Notes: generated from the letters alone by a model not told the origin. Positions 11,936-21,890 are shown, numbered from the stretch's first letter. The stretch is 39,733 bases of DNA from Fragilariopsis cylindrus CCMP1102 (GCA_900095095.1 FMBT01000143.1:1-39733), one strand, 5' to 3'. Numbers and translations are program-made.

Positions 11936-12918
11936 TTTGAATCTTTGAAAATGAAACGGAATTCATTGTTATTCTCAAAATGAGTACGAAGAAATAAATA
12001 ACGAGATAAAAAAATAAAATGACAGAAAAAAAGAGAGCGACTTAAAAAGAGTTTGGGATAAATCGTATATGCATATTGAATATGAAAATAACTTGATGTG
12101 ATTAAATTTAAAATTAAATACCAATTAATCAAGTAAAGACTTCATTCTTTGTTTTCAATGATTACTTACTGTTACTGCATGATGTGTTGTTGTTGTTGTT
12201 GTTGTTGTTGTAGTAGTCAAAGATAATAAGAAGTAAGTTAAGCACAATGATGATCATTGTTGTCTTATCGTTGTTGTGATCATTATTTTAGATCATCATA
12301 TCATCGCAGATGAATAGATGATATATTTTGCCCATACAAGCTATGGCAAATTGATCTTCCCCCTTCGCACATCAATTTTTCCTAATCAGATCTTAAAAAG
12401 TTCTTTACTAGGCATGCTTAATAGTAGGGATTGACTGATTGAACAATTGATATTGATATTGATATTGTTGTCGCTGCTGTTACTGTTAATGTTGAATTTG
12501 CATGATTTGAGTTTTTCTTGCAATCTATACAGGTACAGTAAGAAAACTAGTTATGATGTGTTTGGATCTATAATACATACATACTATATATATACCACCA
12601 GAGATTTGTGTGTGTTGGAAAATTATTGTTCTTTATTTTGTTGTGCATTGCTATTGGTTACCAAACCACTCTACACATATACATGTGTCACCATCTGCAA
12701 CAACACTTACTCTCCATTCATTTTAGTAGAAGGCAGTACTACAGACTAGTAAAACATAGAAAGTTGGACCCAATGTCTAATGAAACCATACTACTCTTTT
12801 TATGAGGGTACACTAAATACTGCAATTTAAAAATTATTGATCTGAAACTAAAATGAAAGAAACGAGAAACCAAATGACGGAATACAATAATCATTTTCAC
12901 TGGATACATGAAGGACTA
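11936..12918. other. Convergent intergenic region with (TGT)n tract
   Basis: 3' flanks of SAM synthetase (+) and the reductase (-). A (TGT)n microsatellite occupies 12184-12210. Short open frames (12447-12749, 12608-12805, 12853-13227) have no motifs, and the last is antisense to the reductase. I see no gene. Confidence 0.45.
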
Positions 12919-13821
12919 TTACCAACCAACGCTAAGTTTTTCTCCACCAAAGATTTCGTTTTTGAGATTCGACCCAATCTTTCCAAAGGATACTTTGCCT
13001 CCTTCGTATTTGGGTGCCACATCCAGTCCTCCTCGGACAATGGGTCTCCAACCATGTCGATAAATCAATTCCACTACCATGTCGACAGCTTTTGGCTCCC
13101 CAAAAACTTCAACATCAGGACGACCAGGGTTTTTAGGACCCTCCGGCAAAATCAGTGTCCAGAGAATGTGCTTGTAGGTACCGACCCACTGAGTGGAGGG
13201 GTCGTTGAGTTTTTCCTTGTGAATTAGGATTCCTGCTTGGGGACCATCTTTTGGTAACCCCGCGCCATATCCATCAGGGCGACTCATGAAAGGGTTCGTC
13301 ATGTCGAGAATGACTTTTCCTTTTCCTTTAATGTTCGATGCGACAGACGAGTCTTCCATGATAGACCAGGCTTGTTCGTACATCGTCCCAAGGACAATCA
13401 TATCGGCCTTTGAAGCAGCCGCATTATCTCCGGCATGTAATTTCCACTTGCTCGTTAAACTTTTATTTTCGGGAGGAGGGACACAATAATCTCCTTGCGA
13501 CCCAATGGCGCCCTCGACTTTTTGCATGTATCCCTCGCCCGATTTGAGTTGATCAACAATACCTTGCGCTTTTTCCTTCTTACGGGAACACATTGTGACG
13601 TCGTAACCCGCGTTGGCCCATGCAGCACAAATATGAACTCCCATTCGACCTGTCCCTCCTATCACGGCAATCGTCGGGAGTTCGCTCGGATCACGATCTG
13701 CTGGACGAGTAGCCCACGGTCCCTTTGCCATGATTTTTTTGTGGCTAGGTGCCTTCGAATAAATAGATGAAAAGAACAGAGAAAGGAAAAGAAAACGCAA
13801 GATACGACGAGTCAAATACAT
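12919..13821 (-). CDS. NADP-binding Rossmann protein, F420-dependent NADP reductase-like
   Basis: Single intact exon. From the internal Met at 13731 the protein is 270 residues. It begins a Rossmann fold with IAVIGGTGRMG (dinucleotide-binding loop, about residues 21-31 of that form), then a CSRKKEKA strand-end typical of NADP preference, and a DMIVLGT strand. It ends with a C-terminal domain like that of the NADPH:F420 reductase (Fno) family. The upstream in-frame ATG at 13821 adds 30 residues with a basic start and a strongly hydrophobic core (RFLFLSLFFSSIY), which looks like an ER signal peptide. I give that start because the peptide is unlikely by chance, but MAKGPW at 13731 is a possible alternative. 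Physiological substrate unknown. The inverted-repeat end of the neighbouring transposon lies 84 bp upstream of the ATG at 13821. Confidence 0.8.
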   Translation of the reverse strand: MYLTRRILRFLFLSLFFSSIYSKAPSHKKIMAKGPWATRPADRDPSELPTIAVIGGTGRMGVHICAAWANAGYDVTMCSRKKEKAQGIVDQLKSGEGYMQKVEGAIGSQGDYCVPPPENKSLTSKWKLHAGDNAAASKADMIVLGTMYEQAWSIMEDSSVASNIKGKGKVILDMTNPFMSRPDGYGAGLPKDGPQAGILIHKEKLNDPSTQWVGTYKHILWTLILPEGPKNPGRPDVEVFGEPKAVDMVVELIYRHGWRPIVRGGLDVAPKYEGGKVSFGKIGSNLKNEIFGGEKLSVGW

Positions 13822-13904
13822 TTTTTTGGAACAAACACCCGGAAAGGAAAGCGAAAAGCAAAAATAAAAAAAAGGTATCATACTGTAATACACAAATGTT
13901 TCGT

Positions 13905-13949
13905 CTACAGTAGTGGCGGTCATTAACGATTTTCGAGCCACATGTTTTG
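13905..13949 (+). repeat. Left inverted repeat of the Harbinger-like element
   Basis: Reverse complement of this stretch matches 17742-17787. The best 25-base block (left 13905-13929) agrees at 23 of 25 positions, and the inner 20 bases align with a few one-base gaps. Shared core includes TCGTTAATGACC (in the right-arm sense). Confidence 0.8.
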
Positions 13950-14053
13950 TCGCGTCGCGTCAAGTACATTCCATATGTTAATTGACCACGTCCACATTTA
14001 TTAGTCACATGTTCTGTTTTTTTTATTATTTCTTTGGTTCGTAGTAGTTCGAT

Positions 14054-14228
14054 AACTAGTAAAAGTACCTGGGGATTGAACACTTCAGACAGCTAAAAAA
14101 CCTGACAGCCAAACACTAGTAAAATAACTAGTAAAAGTACCTGGGGATTGAACACTTCAGACAGCCAAAAAACCTGTCAGCCAAACAATAGTAAAATAAC
14201 TAGTAAAACTATCTGGGGATTGAACACT
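14054..14228 (+). repeat. 72-bp subterminal tandem repeat, about 2.4 copies
   Basis: Units begin AACTAGTAAAA at 14054, 14126 and 14198, an exact 72-bp period. Each carries CTGGGGATTGAACACTTCAG and a CCTGNCAGCC box (CCTGACAGCC or CCTGTCAGCC). Only a few substitutions separate copies, so the array is recent. Its place just inside the element end suggests transposase or accessory-protein binding sites. The CAGACA(G/A)CTAAAA phrase also recurs near the right end (about 17586). Confidence 0.85.
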
Positions 14229-14395
14229 GGACAGTGATAAGTGAGGTATAGATGACGATTTTATTCGTACTGATTCGATGACGATGGGAGTTAGTTGCCC
14301 ATGACGAAATAATAGGAGGAAGAGGCACATAAACACAACAATCAAACGGAATCCTAAACATAATAAAAGACATATACTTAAAATTGAAGCTTATT

Positions 14396-15880
14396 ATGAA
14401 TAATTATGAGTACGAGTATGATGCAGAAGATGAAGATGAAGAAGAGAATGATTTGATTGTAGAAACAATAGAGGAGGAGGAAGAGGAAGAAGAAGAAACA
14501 ACGGAGGAAGAAGACGAAGAAACAATAATAGATGAAGGAGACATGAGCGACGACACGGAAACAGAAGACAAGGATTTGTACATTAGAGAAAGGAAAAAAA
14601 AAACATTAAAAGAATTACAACAAGTATGGAATTTTATTCATACTTATCGTATGGATCTTTGCGATGACAATGAGTTCCTACTGGAGTTGGAAGCTATGGA
14701 AAATTGGATTCTTTCCGAATATTTACATCTAGATTCTTCTCGATATGTTTCTCGAAATATATATCGCAGTGATCCAACACAAATCACTCACTTTTTACAG
14801 AAGCAATTTCAGAGGGGGAAAAACGCATGGTGGCAACCACATGAATTCAAAGAACAATACCGTATGACTAGTACTTCATTCAAAAAATTGCATGACATGA
14901 TAAAAGATCATAAAGGATTTCAACAGCATAAAAACGGACGAAACCAATTTTCGTCTAAATATCAGCTTTTGTTTCTTTTGCAATATATAGGAACAGAGGG
15001 GAATGGGATGTCGAATCGTCGATCTCGAAATACATTTCCAAATGGAAAAGGAACATGTGAAAACATGAAGGATCGGGTAGTTGATGCAATCATTGATTGT
15101 TGTGATGAAAAAGCATACTTCTGGCCTGATGAAGATGAAAGGAAAGAAATTGCTCATCATTTTGAGAAAAAACACAACATTCCCAATCTCGTATGCATTG
15201 CGGATGGTACACTACTTCCACTTGCATTCAAACCAGCACGTGATGACTTTCCTGACTTCAAGGGTAGAAAACTGTTATACACATTAACGGTGATGATTGT
15301 GAACGACCATTTACTTCGTATTAGATATTATAATGCAGGATGGCCTGGTAATGTTCACGACGAAAGAGTATTCAAAAATTGTGATCTTGCTCGTCATCCT
15401 GACGACTATTTCGATGTGATGCAATTCTTAATTGGTGATTCTGCATTCACACCCCGTCCATTCATGGTTCCTGTATTCAAAAAGAAGACTGGTGGGTTTC
15501 TTTCGGCGGAGGAAGAAAGGTTCAATACAATACTCTCACAAGCAAGAATTCTATCGGAAAATTGTATAGGTCTGTTAAAAGGAAGATTCCCATTCTTACG
15601 ATCTATTCGATGTCGTATCACACGCAAAAAAAGATCCTTCAAAAGGGTACTACGGTATCTTCGTGTGTGTATTATTCTACACAACTTACTCATCGGATGG
15701 GGAGATGACCATGAATTAACATGTGGGGATGACGACGAATATCTTTCTGACATCGATGCCGATAATGAATTAAATAAAGCAACACCACCAGAAGCTGGTG
15801 GTGATAGAAGAAGAGATCAGTTGTTCCATTGGATGATGGAGCAAAATATACAACCTCGACCACGTAATTGTAGTCCATAA
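14396..15880 (+). CDS. Harbinger-type transposase (HARBI1-like, DDE_Tnp_4 nuclease)
   Basis: Intact 494-residue frame from the ATG at 14396 (MNNYEYEY). The first about 60 residues are extremely acidic (Glu/Asp runs). They are followed by a helical region with WWQPHEFKEQYRMT, the helix-turn-helix-like part of the family. The RNase H-like core carries the catalytic triad: Asp270 in CIADGT, Asp348 in LIGDSAF and Glu392-type residue at about 388 in RILSENCIGLLKGRFPFL. The NAGWPGNVHDERVF motif lies between the two Asp residues, as in HARBI1 and PIF transposases. With the full triad and no frame break, the enzyme could be active. It is expected to act in the nucleus with the Myb-like partner encoded convergently. 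Confidence 0.93.
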   Translation: MNNYEYEYDAEDEDEEENDLIVETIEEEEEEEEETTEEEDEETIIDEGDMSDDTETEDKDLYIRERKKKTLKELQQVWNFIHTYRMDLCDDNEFLLELEAMENWILSEYLHLDSSRYVSRNIYRSDPTQITHFLQKQFQRGKNAWWQPHEFKEQYRMTSTSFKKLHDMIKDHKGFQQHKNGRNQFSSKYQLLFLLQYIGTEGNGMSNRRSRNTFPNGKGTCENMKDRVVDAIIDCCDEKAYFWPDEDERKEIAHHFEKKHNIPNLVCIADGTLLPLAFKPARDDFPDFKGRKLLYTLTVMIVNDHLLRIRYYNAGWPGNVHDERVFKNCDLARHPDDYFDVMQFLIGDSAFTPRPFMVPVFKKKTGGFLSAEEERFNTILSQARILSENCIGLLKGRFPFLRSIRCRITRKKRSFKRVLRYLRVCIILHNLLIGWGDDHELTCGDDDEYLSDIDADNELNKATPPEAGGDRRRDQLFHWMMEQNIQPRPRNCSP

Positions 15881-16055
15881 TAATTAGTAATGAAAAGAAT
15901 ACATAGTAACTATATTTATAATATTCACTTATTTATTATTGCTGTAAATAAAAACTATTATATATAATATATTACTACTATTTATATTCCTATTAGTATT
16001 AGTATTTATATTATTATTTATATTGCTATTCGTATTAGTATACACATTATCATTC

Positions 16056-17476
16056 TTATTCAAATTTGTTGTCATCGTCATCTTCGTGTGGGTTATCATC
16101 TTCGTCACTCTCAGCATCAACAAAGGTTTTGAATTCTGGAAATAATCGAAGGATCTTATCACTTGAATACCCCCTTTTTTTTAGATCTTCATATGCCTTT
16201 AGTTGATTCATTTTAAACTCAAATTTAGCTGAATCTTCTTGAAGTTGCACTTGCCTCTCTTGTACAGCAATTTCTCTTCCTCTATGTGCATTTTGTTTAC
16301 GTCGATGCTTCTTTAGTTCCACGAAACTATTGCCCATCACTTTAGCTATTCCTGCAATGGGACTACCGGCACCACCTATTCGTCCTTTCTTCGACGAAAT
16401 ACTTGCTGTTGGACCGGCCTTTTTATTCTTGTTATTTGTTCTCTTTTTTGGAGTACTAATAATTTTATGGGATCTTCTTTTGTTATTGTTACTGTTGCTG
16501 GTGCCTTCATCAATCGGAAGTACTTTGTCGTTGGTGTTCGTATCTGAATTAGTAATTGTATCGTCGTTATCATTGCCCCCATCACTATTAATATCACCGT
16601 CCTTATCACCATCATCATCATCATCATCATCATCACTATGTCACTATCTTCACTGTTGTTGTCGTTGTTGTTGTTGTTGTTGCTATTGTATGATTCATTA
16701 TTACTATCACTATCACTACTGTCACTTGACAATTGTAAACTACTTCTTTTGTCAGAATTAGAAATAGGAGTGGCACTTGCACGATCTCCAAAAATCGGTT
16801 CTAACTCGTCCCAGTATTTGAATCGCTTTTTGACAGCACCAATAAAGTCACTACCAGACTTCTCAAGACCCGAACCTGTTGCCTGTGTCCATTCATAAGC
16901 ATTATTGTAGTTATTTTTGAACGCAGTAATCTTTTGAACAATATCATTTACTTTTCGCTGTTTCACAATACCAGCAGCAACAAACTTAGCAGCAATTTCT
17001 TTTGCAATTGCCGCCTTTGATGCTCCGTCAGAATTACCACAGTACCTAGAATAGTTCCCTTCCTGTGCTAACCAATCAACGAGAATAGTCTCGGATGAAA
17101 TAGGATCAGTCACACCATTTTTTCCGTCGGCACTCCATGCTAAGTTTCCATGCGGATTTTGATTGAAGGCTTTCTTTGCTCTACCGTAGCATCGTTTGGT
17201 ACATGCAATTTGATCGTAAGGTGCATTCAAACATCTTGGATTGAAATGAGGGTAGTTGTAGCGCGCTAAAAGCGAAGAAGTATAACATGAAGAATGCTTT
17301 TTTTTGTCGTGATTATCTACTTGCCAATAAAGACACTTGATGATGTCTTCCTCTTTGTTGATGCATACGCAGCCGGTACAACATTTTACTACCCCGAACT
17401 CATTGGTATTGTTATTGCCAACAGGTTTCTTTTTAATATCTAGAACGGGTTGAGTGGAAGCAGTAATAGTATTCAT
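16056..17476 (-). CDS. Harbinger accessory Myb/SANT-like DNA-binding protein with Cys-rich N-terminus
   Basis: Second gene of the transposon, expected to bind the element ends and bring the nuclease to the nucleus. From the ATG at 17476, residues 32-96 form an unusual Cys/His cluster (C32, C33, C36, C38, C48, H56, H61, C64, C82, C92, C96). Next, at about 113-215, comes a Myb/SANT-like three-helix domain (DWLAQEGNYSRYCG, VQKITAFKNNYNNAYEW, KYWDELEPIF). An Asp/Asn/Ser-rich linker contains an (ATC)n microsatellite (about 16612-16637). Just beside it the frame changes by one base, after which the protein resumes with a basic NLS-like stretch (RRSHKI, PKKRTNNKNKK). It then has a coiled-coil-like tail (VQERQVQLQEDSAKFEFKMN) and an acidic end at 16056. 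Such tails are usual for these accessory proteins. The frame break may be a sequencing error or may inactivate this copy. Confidence 0.8.
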
Positions 17477-17741
17477 TTCGTGTTTGTTGATGGTAGTAGT
17501 AGTATGAATAATAATATATAATTAATAATGTTTGGTGGTAATAAAAGAAGAAGAATTTATTTTTATTTGTGAAGGAATGCAGCGTCAGACAACTAAAACA
17601 TGTGACTCTGACAACTCATATATGGTTTTCGGCAACATGGATTGACTCATATACTTTAGTCGTCAGAAGTTGCGAGATTGCCGGCTCGTGCATTTCTATT
17701 GGCTAAAAATTGCGCGAGGTTTCGGAAAGTTTTGAGACTGC

Positions 17742-17787
17742 ACAAACATGTTGGTCGAAAAATCGTTAATGACCACCACTAGTGTAG
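17742..17787 (-). repeat. Right inverted repeat of the Harbinger-like element
   Basis: Inverted partner of 13905-13949. The outer 25 bases (TCGTTAATGACC and onward to GTGTAG) match the left arm with two mismatches. An open frame beginning at 17748 only reads through this repeat and the CDC20 leader. Confidence 0.8.
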
Positions 17788-18356
17788 CTAATCGTGATTT
17801 TGACTCTTTAAGTATTACAGTACTTAACGAATCCGGACACCGTAGCTGGACTCATTCCCGCAGGACTCACACGCCTGCGTGCAAACAGAATCAAGAAGAA
17901 ACTAACGGAATTTTCACGCCCTCGCCGAAAATGAAAATTTCTGTTCCTCACTTTTTTACTCGAGCGATGCCTACGTGTATTGTATCTCATTCAAAACTCG
18001 AAAACAACATCACGTCTCGTGCTGTCACACAATCGATCGATCATCATCATCATTGTCATCAATTTCATTTTCTATCATTCCAAAGTTTCGACTATAATAA
18101 TCCATCAAAAAAAATCACCATCAATTCACTAAACATATACTATATCAGCAAGCAAATCAGCAAACCTCCCATCTTCACAATTAAAACAAAAACAGGTAAG
18201 CAAGCGCAGTGTTTGCTTTCGTTGTCGTTGTCGTTTCGCCGTTGTCGGACGTCGCATGGTTTCATGACGATCGTGATGTGCACTAACGTCGCCTTTTTGC
18301 CTTCTGACTATTATTGACATAAATCGTTCATATTTACACTAGATTTCAATAAAACA
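17788..18356 (+). promoter_or_regulatory. CDC20 upstream region with probable 5' UTR intron
   Basis: Sequence between the transposon end and CDC20. A consensus donor (AACAG/GTAAGC) at 18196 and an acceptor (TTACACTAG) ending at 18342 would form a 147-bp leader intron just before the ATG at 18357. The open frame 17748-18317 has no conserved motif and is considered leader sequence. Confidence 0.45.
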
Positions 18357-19920
18357 ATGAGTGGCTCCGTGTTGATTACGAAAACTTAGTCGATACATCG
18401 TTTACCGATTCCAATCTTTCAATTCGATCGAACGTGCGACCACGATGGGAACGTAAGCAGCGTCAACAGCAACAAAATCGTGATCCGCATCGTCTTCCTC
18501 TTTCGTCCGCTTCCTATAATAAAGGTGGAGGAGCTAGTGCAGGCGATAGATTTATCCCGAATCGAGCTGGAATGAATGTTAGTTTATCAAAACATCGGTT
18601 GCGAGAAGACTGTTCATCATCATCGTCGTCATTGCCCTCTTCGGAAGGTGGAGAATCGGAGGAATCTAATTCAGTTTCCGACAATCAGAAGGTCGTTTCC
18701 GATGCTAACAAGGATGAATATTCGTCTCGGTTGAGCTCAGCTTTATGGGTGTCGACGATGCAGCCAATAGTCGTATCATGAGTTTCGCGGAAAAGGCTCC
18801 TGTTCAAAAAGGAGATACCGTCAACAACTTAAACATCTTATACTCGGCATCAGCTTCAGCGACACAAAAGAAGACCAACACAAAATTAGTCAGCCGCTCG
18901 ATTCCTTCCGCACCTTCACGTGTGCTGGATGCTCCCGATTTGATGGATGACTATTACCTCAATTTACTTTCTTGGAGTGATACAAATGTTTTAGCCGTAG
19001 CATTGGCAAACACAGTCTACTTATGGAATGCTGGAACCGGCGACATACAGGAGCTATGTACATACGAAGAAGGAGGGTCCGTAGATTCGCATATTTCTTC
19101 CGTTGCATGGGTCCAAGAAGGAGGTGCACATCTAGCCGTGGGAACATCGGGTGGGACGACCCAGCTTTGGGATGTCCACGCGCGTAAGCAACTCAGATCG
19201 ATGGATGGACATAGTGATCGTATCGGTTCGATGGCGTGGAACCGTCACATACTAAGTAGCGGAAGTCGCGACACAAACATAATCAACCACGATGTCCGCG
19301 TTGCCCGTCATGCAGTTTCTACTCTTTCAGCTCACAGTCAAGAAGTTTGTGGATTGACTTGGAGTAACGACGGTGAGATTTTGGCGAGTGGAGGGAACGA
19401 CAATCTTCTTTGTCTTTGGGATGCTTCTGCTTCTTCATCAATGTCAACCAGAATGGAACCACGATTCAAGATGACTGATCATCAGGCTGCAGTTAAGGCA
19501 CTGGCGTGGTCTCCACATGAACGAAATCTTCTTGCCACGGGAGGCGGAACTGCCGATCGGTGCATTAAATTTTGGAATTCACAGACTGGTGCCCTACTTA
19601 ATTCTATTGATACTGGCTCTCAGGTATGTGCATTGAAGTGGAACCCTTTCGAAAGGAAATCTTGTCAAGTCATGGGTATGCAGGAATCAGATTTGTCTCT
19701 GGAAGTATCCGTCAATGGCTAAGATAAAAGAATTAGAAGGTCATACCTCACGTGTATTGCATCTGGCGACCAGTCCCGATGGTAGCACGTAGTATCTGGT
19801 GCAGGGACGAAACCCTACGGTTTGGGAAGTATTTGCCCTCCATCAAAGTCCAAACCGTCAGAAATGTATGGTAGCACGGGTATGCCATCCAAGATCAAAT
19901 GGACATCTCAAATTCGTTAA
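18357..19920 (+). CDS. CDC20: CDC20, WD40 activator of the anaphase-promoting complex (frameshifted)
   Basis: Substrate-recruiting activator of APC/C in mitosis. An N-terminal basic region is followed by the C-box DRFIPNR (about 18550) that contacts APC/C. The seven-bladed WD40 propeller begins with [19 protein letters not shown] and includes [34 protein letters not shown] and [15 protein letters not shown]. The last codons before the stop at 19918 encode Ile-Arg, the IR tail that docks on APC/C. Reaching this end requires one-base corrections at about 18373, 18743, 19651, 19682, 19787, 19802, 19821 and 19834, mostly in short homopolymers. Despite these breaks every functional motif is intact, so I treat it as a real gene in poor-quality sequence. 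CDC20 is preferred over CDH1/FZR1 because of the DAPD(L)[11 protein letters not shown] lead-in, but the two paralogues are close. Confidence 0.9.
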
Positions 19921-20115
19921 ACAAGAACAAAATAAAATGAACAAAGGCATCCTCCTAGTTTGCTCTCGCATCGAACTAGTAGAAGGAAGGAGAGAATATA
20001 ATTGAATAATAATTAGTCAATAAGCATCATGAAGTACCGACCGTAATCATCAATCTTACCAGGCAAGACGAAAGAGATAGTATGGTATTTTTATTTGACT
20101 TCACATACGCAGGCT

Positions 20116-20155
<40 letters not shown>

Positions 20156-20761
20156 GCATACATATACATACTTTGAGACGTAGAGGCTTCTAATGAGAAA
20201 GCCGAGTGGAATGGCAGACGGGACAAATTCGTAAATACTGTAAACAAAACGATTTACTTAGCATAGCAAACTTAATAATTTGAACACACTATAGAATAAT
20301 ATATTAATTTAAATAAAGATGGAGCAATTGCTGATCTGAATAGCTATGTCGATGATAAATAGATAAAAGAAAATGAATGAATCAGGGAAAACTGAAATGT
20401 ATGAATATGGAATATAATTTTGAAACATTAATTACGTATCATGTAAGCTAAGATAAATAGTAATATCGATCGACGCGACGGGGTTCGCTGCTTTATATTA
20501 AAATGGGATACACAAAATTGTCGTTTATCGTTGATCATAATAATTTATATTTAATTCAATTTTTAGAATATTATAATTTCAATAGTACGACAGTCTCTCT
20601 CTCTATCCAAAGTAGCATTTTCAAATGATGTAGAATAGAATAGAATCGACGGAGGCTTCCTTATCTTTATCTTCCCTTTTTACTTTCTCGAAAATCAGAA
20701 GAACATGTCTTACATTATTGTATTTGATGATGCATATTTTTTTTGATGCAGTATTTATTAT
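19921..20761. other. Convergent intergenic region with (AC)n(AT)n microsatellite
   Basis: 3' flanks of CDC20 (+) and mS38 (-). A compound dinucleotide repeat lies at about 20115-20155: (AC)n to about 20137, then (AT)n. No gene is seen in the rest; it is AT-rich. Confidence 0.5.
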
Positions 20762-21249
20762 TTATTTCTTATTCTTCATTCGATTCTTTTTACGTCGTTT
20801 CCGTAACTTATGTTTATTCATTGCCTTTTTTCTTCTTTTCAGAGTACTGATAAGATATAATCCATTCTCCCACAACTCCGAAAAGATAGAACTTACTGTG
20901 GATGTTACTGTTACTGTTCTTGTTAACAATGCATTCGAAATAAGAAAGGATTATTGATAGTTCTACTACTATTCATTATTACAGATAATAATGATGATGA
21001 TAGTACGCCGTAGTGTTTTGTTGACGTTGTTGTTGTTGCTGTTGTTGTCGGTAGTGGTGCACCAATCACTGCATTACTATTCGATACTGCTGTTGCTGTA
21101 AAACAGCGTAATACACCACCTTGATGATGAATTATTGATGGCGCTGATGATGATAATTTCGTAATACGACAACTCTGGCGTTGAAGTGTTGCTGTCGTCA
21201 CCATCACCCCTGTCTTCTTCTGACGTTGTAAAGTTTTCAAAGCAAACAT
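20762..21249 (-). CDS. mS38: Mitochondrial small ribosomal subunit protein mS38 (AURKAIP1/Cox24 family)
   Basis: Small basic protein of the mitochondrial ribosome. The ATG at 21249 opens a presequence rich in Arg, Lys, Ser and Thr and free of acids for about 45 residues (MFALKTLQRQKKTGVMVTTA), as expected for mitochondrial import. The C-terminus, read from the minus strand at about 20865-20762, contains KRRKKAMNKHKLRKRRKKNR and ends NKK-stop. This is the diagnostic basic helix of the mS38/Cox24 domain (DUF1713), preceded by ELWENGLYLISTL. Joining the two parts needs a single frame change near 20945-20955 (CCTTTCTTATT). The result is about 162 residues from one exon. Each piece alone looks like a meaningless short frame, so automatic annotation would probably miss it. 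Confidence 0.8.
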
Positions 21250-21890
21250 AGTAGTAGTAGTAGTAGTACTGGCAAAGATTAAAGAAAGCTTCTCTGTTAT
21301 GTCTCGTTTTTATTTATTTATTTATAGCACAGCGTCCCTTCTTTTGATTTCTGAACCAAGACGTTGTATATCATACAATTGCACAACCGCTGGCTGTCGA
21401 AACAAGTTTGTATGTTGATGTTGTTGTTGTTGTTGTTGTTGTTGTTGTGTGTTGTGTCGAATCATCGCTATCCTCCTTTTTTTTATTGTTGGCGTCGATG
21501 TTTTTTTTAATACAACGACGTCTTGAATTGTCGCCGCGCGGTTCAAAAAATCGACCACATACTTTCTCTGAACCCCCCCCTGAAGTTCCTGTAAGGACTA
21601 AGCTAGTCTTGGAGGAATGCGAATTGAATGAAATCAACCGAATTCTTTTGTGTTACTGAATCACGACGACACGTTATATAACCGGTATTAGGCAGTATGT
21701 TCCCGTTTTAGCTCTACAGTATCCACGACATCTCCTATTTCTATATTCCTCATTCTAATTGTATCAAATCACATCAAATCCTCATTTTCATTCTTGACTC
21801 TTGACTCTTGACTTCACGACGAGTACAAGTAAAAGTAACAAGCAATAATAGCTACTAATCACATCATTATTAGAAAAAAAAGACTTCATC
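21250..21890. other. Divergent intergenic region between mS38 and FYVE-SYLF
   Basis: Contains a (TTG)n tract at about 21415-21447 and an 8-C run near 21573. Minus-strand frames through the tract (21322-21558, 21371-21637) begin with non-ATG codons and consist largely of poly-Gln or poly-Thr, so they are not called. Direct TTGACTC iterations lie near 21794-21811. Confidence 0.4.

Larger units (their letters stand above)
13905..17787. mobile_element. PIF/Harbinger-type DNA transposon, about 3.9 kb
   Basis: Two convergent genes, a DDE_Tnp_4 nuclease (+) and a Myb/SANT-like DNA-binding protein (-), are the hallmark pair of PIF/Harbinger elements. Around them lie inverted repeats of about 45 bp (13905-13949 and 17742-17787). 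The left end also has a 72-bp subterminal tandem repeat. A second, shorter inverted match (core GTCACATGTT) lies near 14006 and 17596. The exact termini and the 3-bp target duplication expected for the superfamily could not be fixed: the repeats contain TTAA in both arms (13923-13926, 17766-17769), but flanking similarity continues beyond it. The element sits between the 5' ends of the divergent reductase and CDC20 genes. Confidence 0.8.

Noticed and set aside
12447..12805. Short plus-strand frames downstream of SAM synthetase
   Set aside because: Hydrophobic low-complexity translation of AT-rich DNA, two overlapping frames, no motif.
14210..14230. GGGGATTGAACAC resembling a tRNA B-box complement
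   Set aside because: It is part of the 72-bp tandem repeat and no cloverleaf can be formed around it.
13923..17769. piggyBac-type TTAA target duplication at the transposon ends
   Set aside because: TTAA is present in both arms, but inverted similarity continues outside it and the transposase is clearly DDE_Tnp_4, not piggyBac.
17748..18317. 189-codon open frame starting in the right inverted repeat
   Set aside because: It reads through transposon end and CDC20 leader, has low-complexity composition and crosses the likely leader intron.
21322..21637. Minus-strand poly-Gln/poly-Thr frames
   Set aside because: They start with GTG or TTG and are mostly the translated (TTG)n tract; no flanking conserved sequence.
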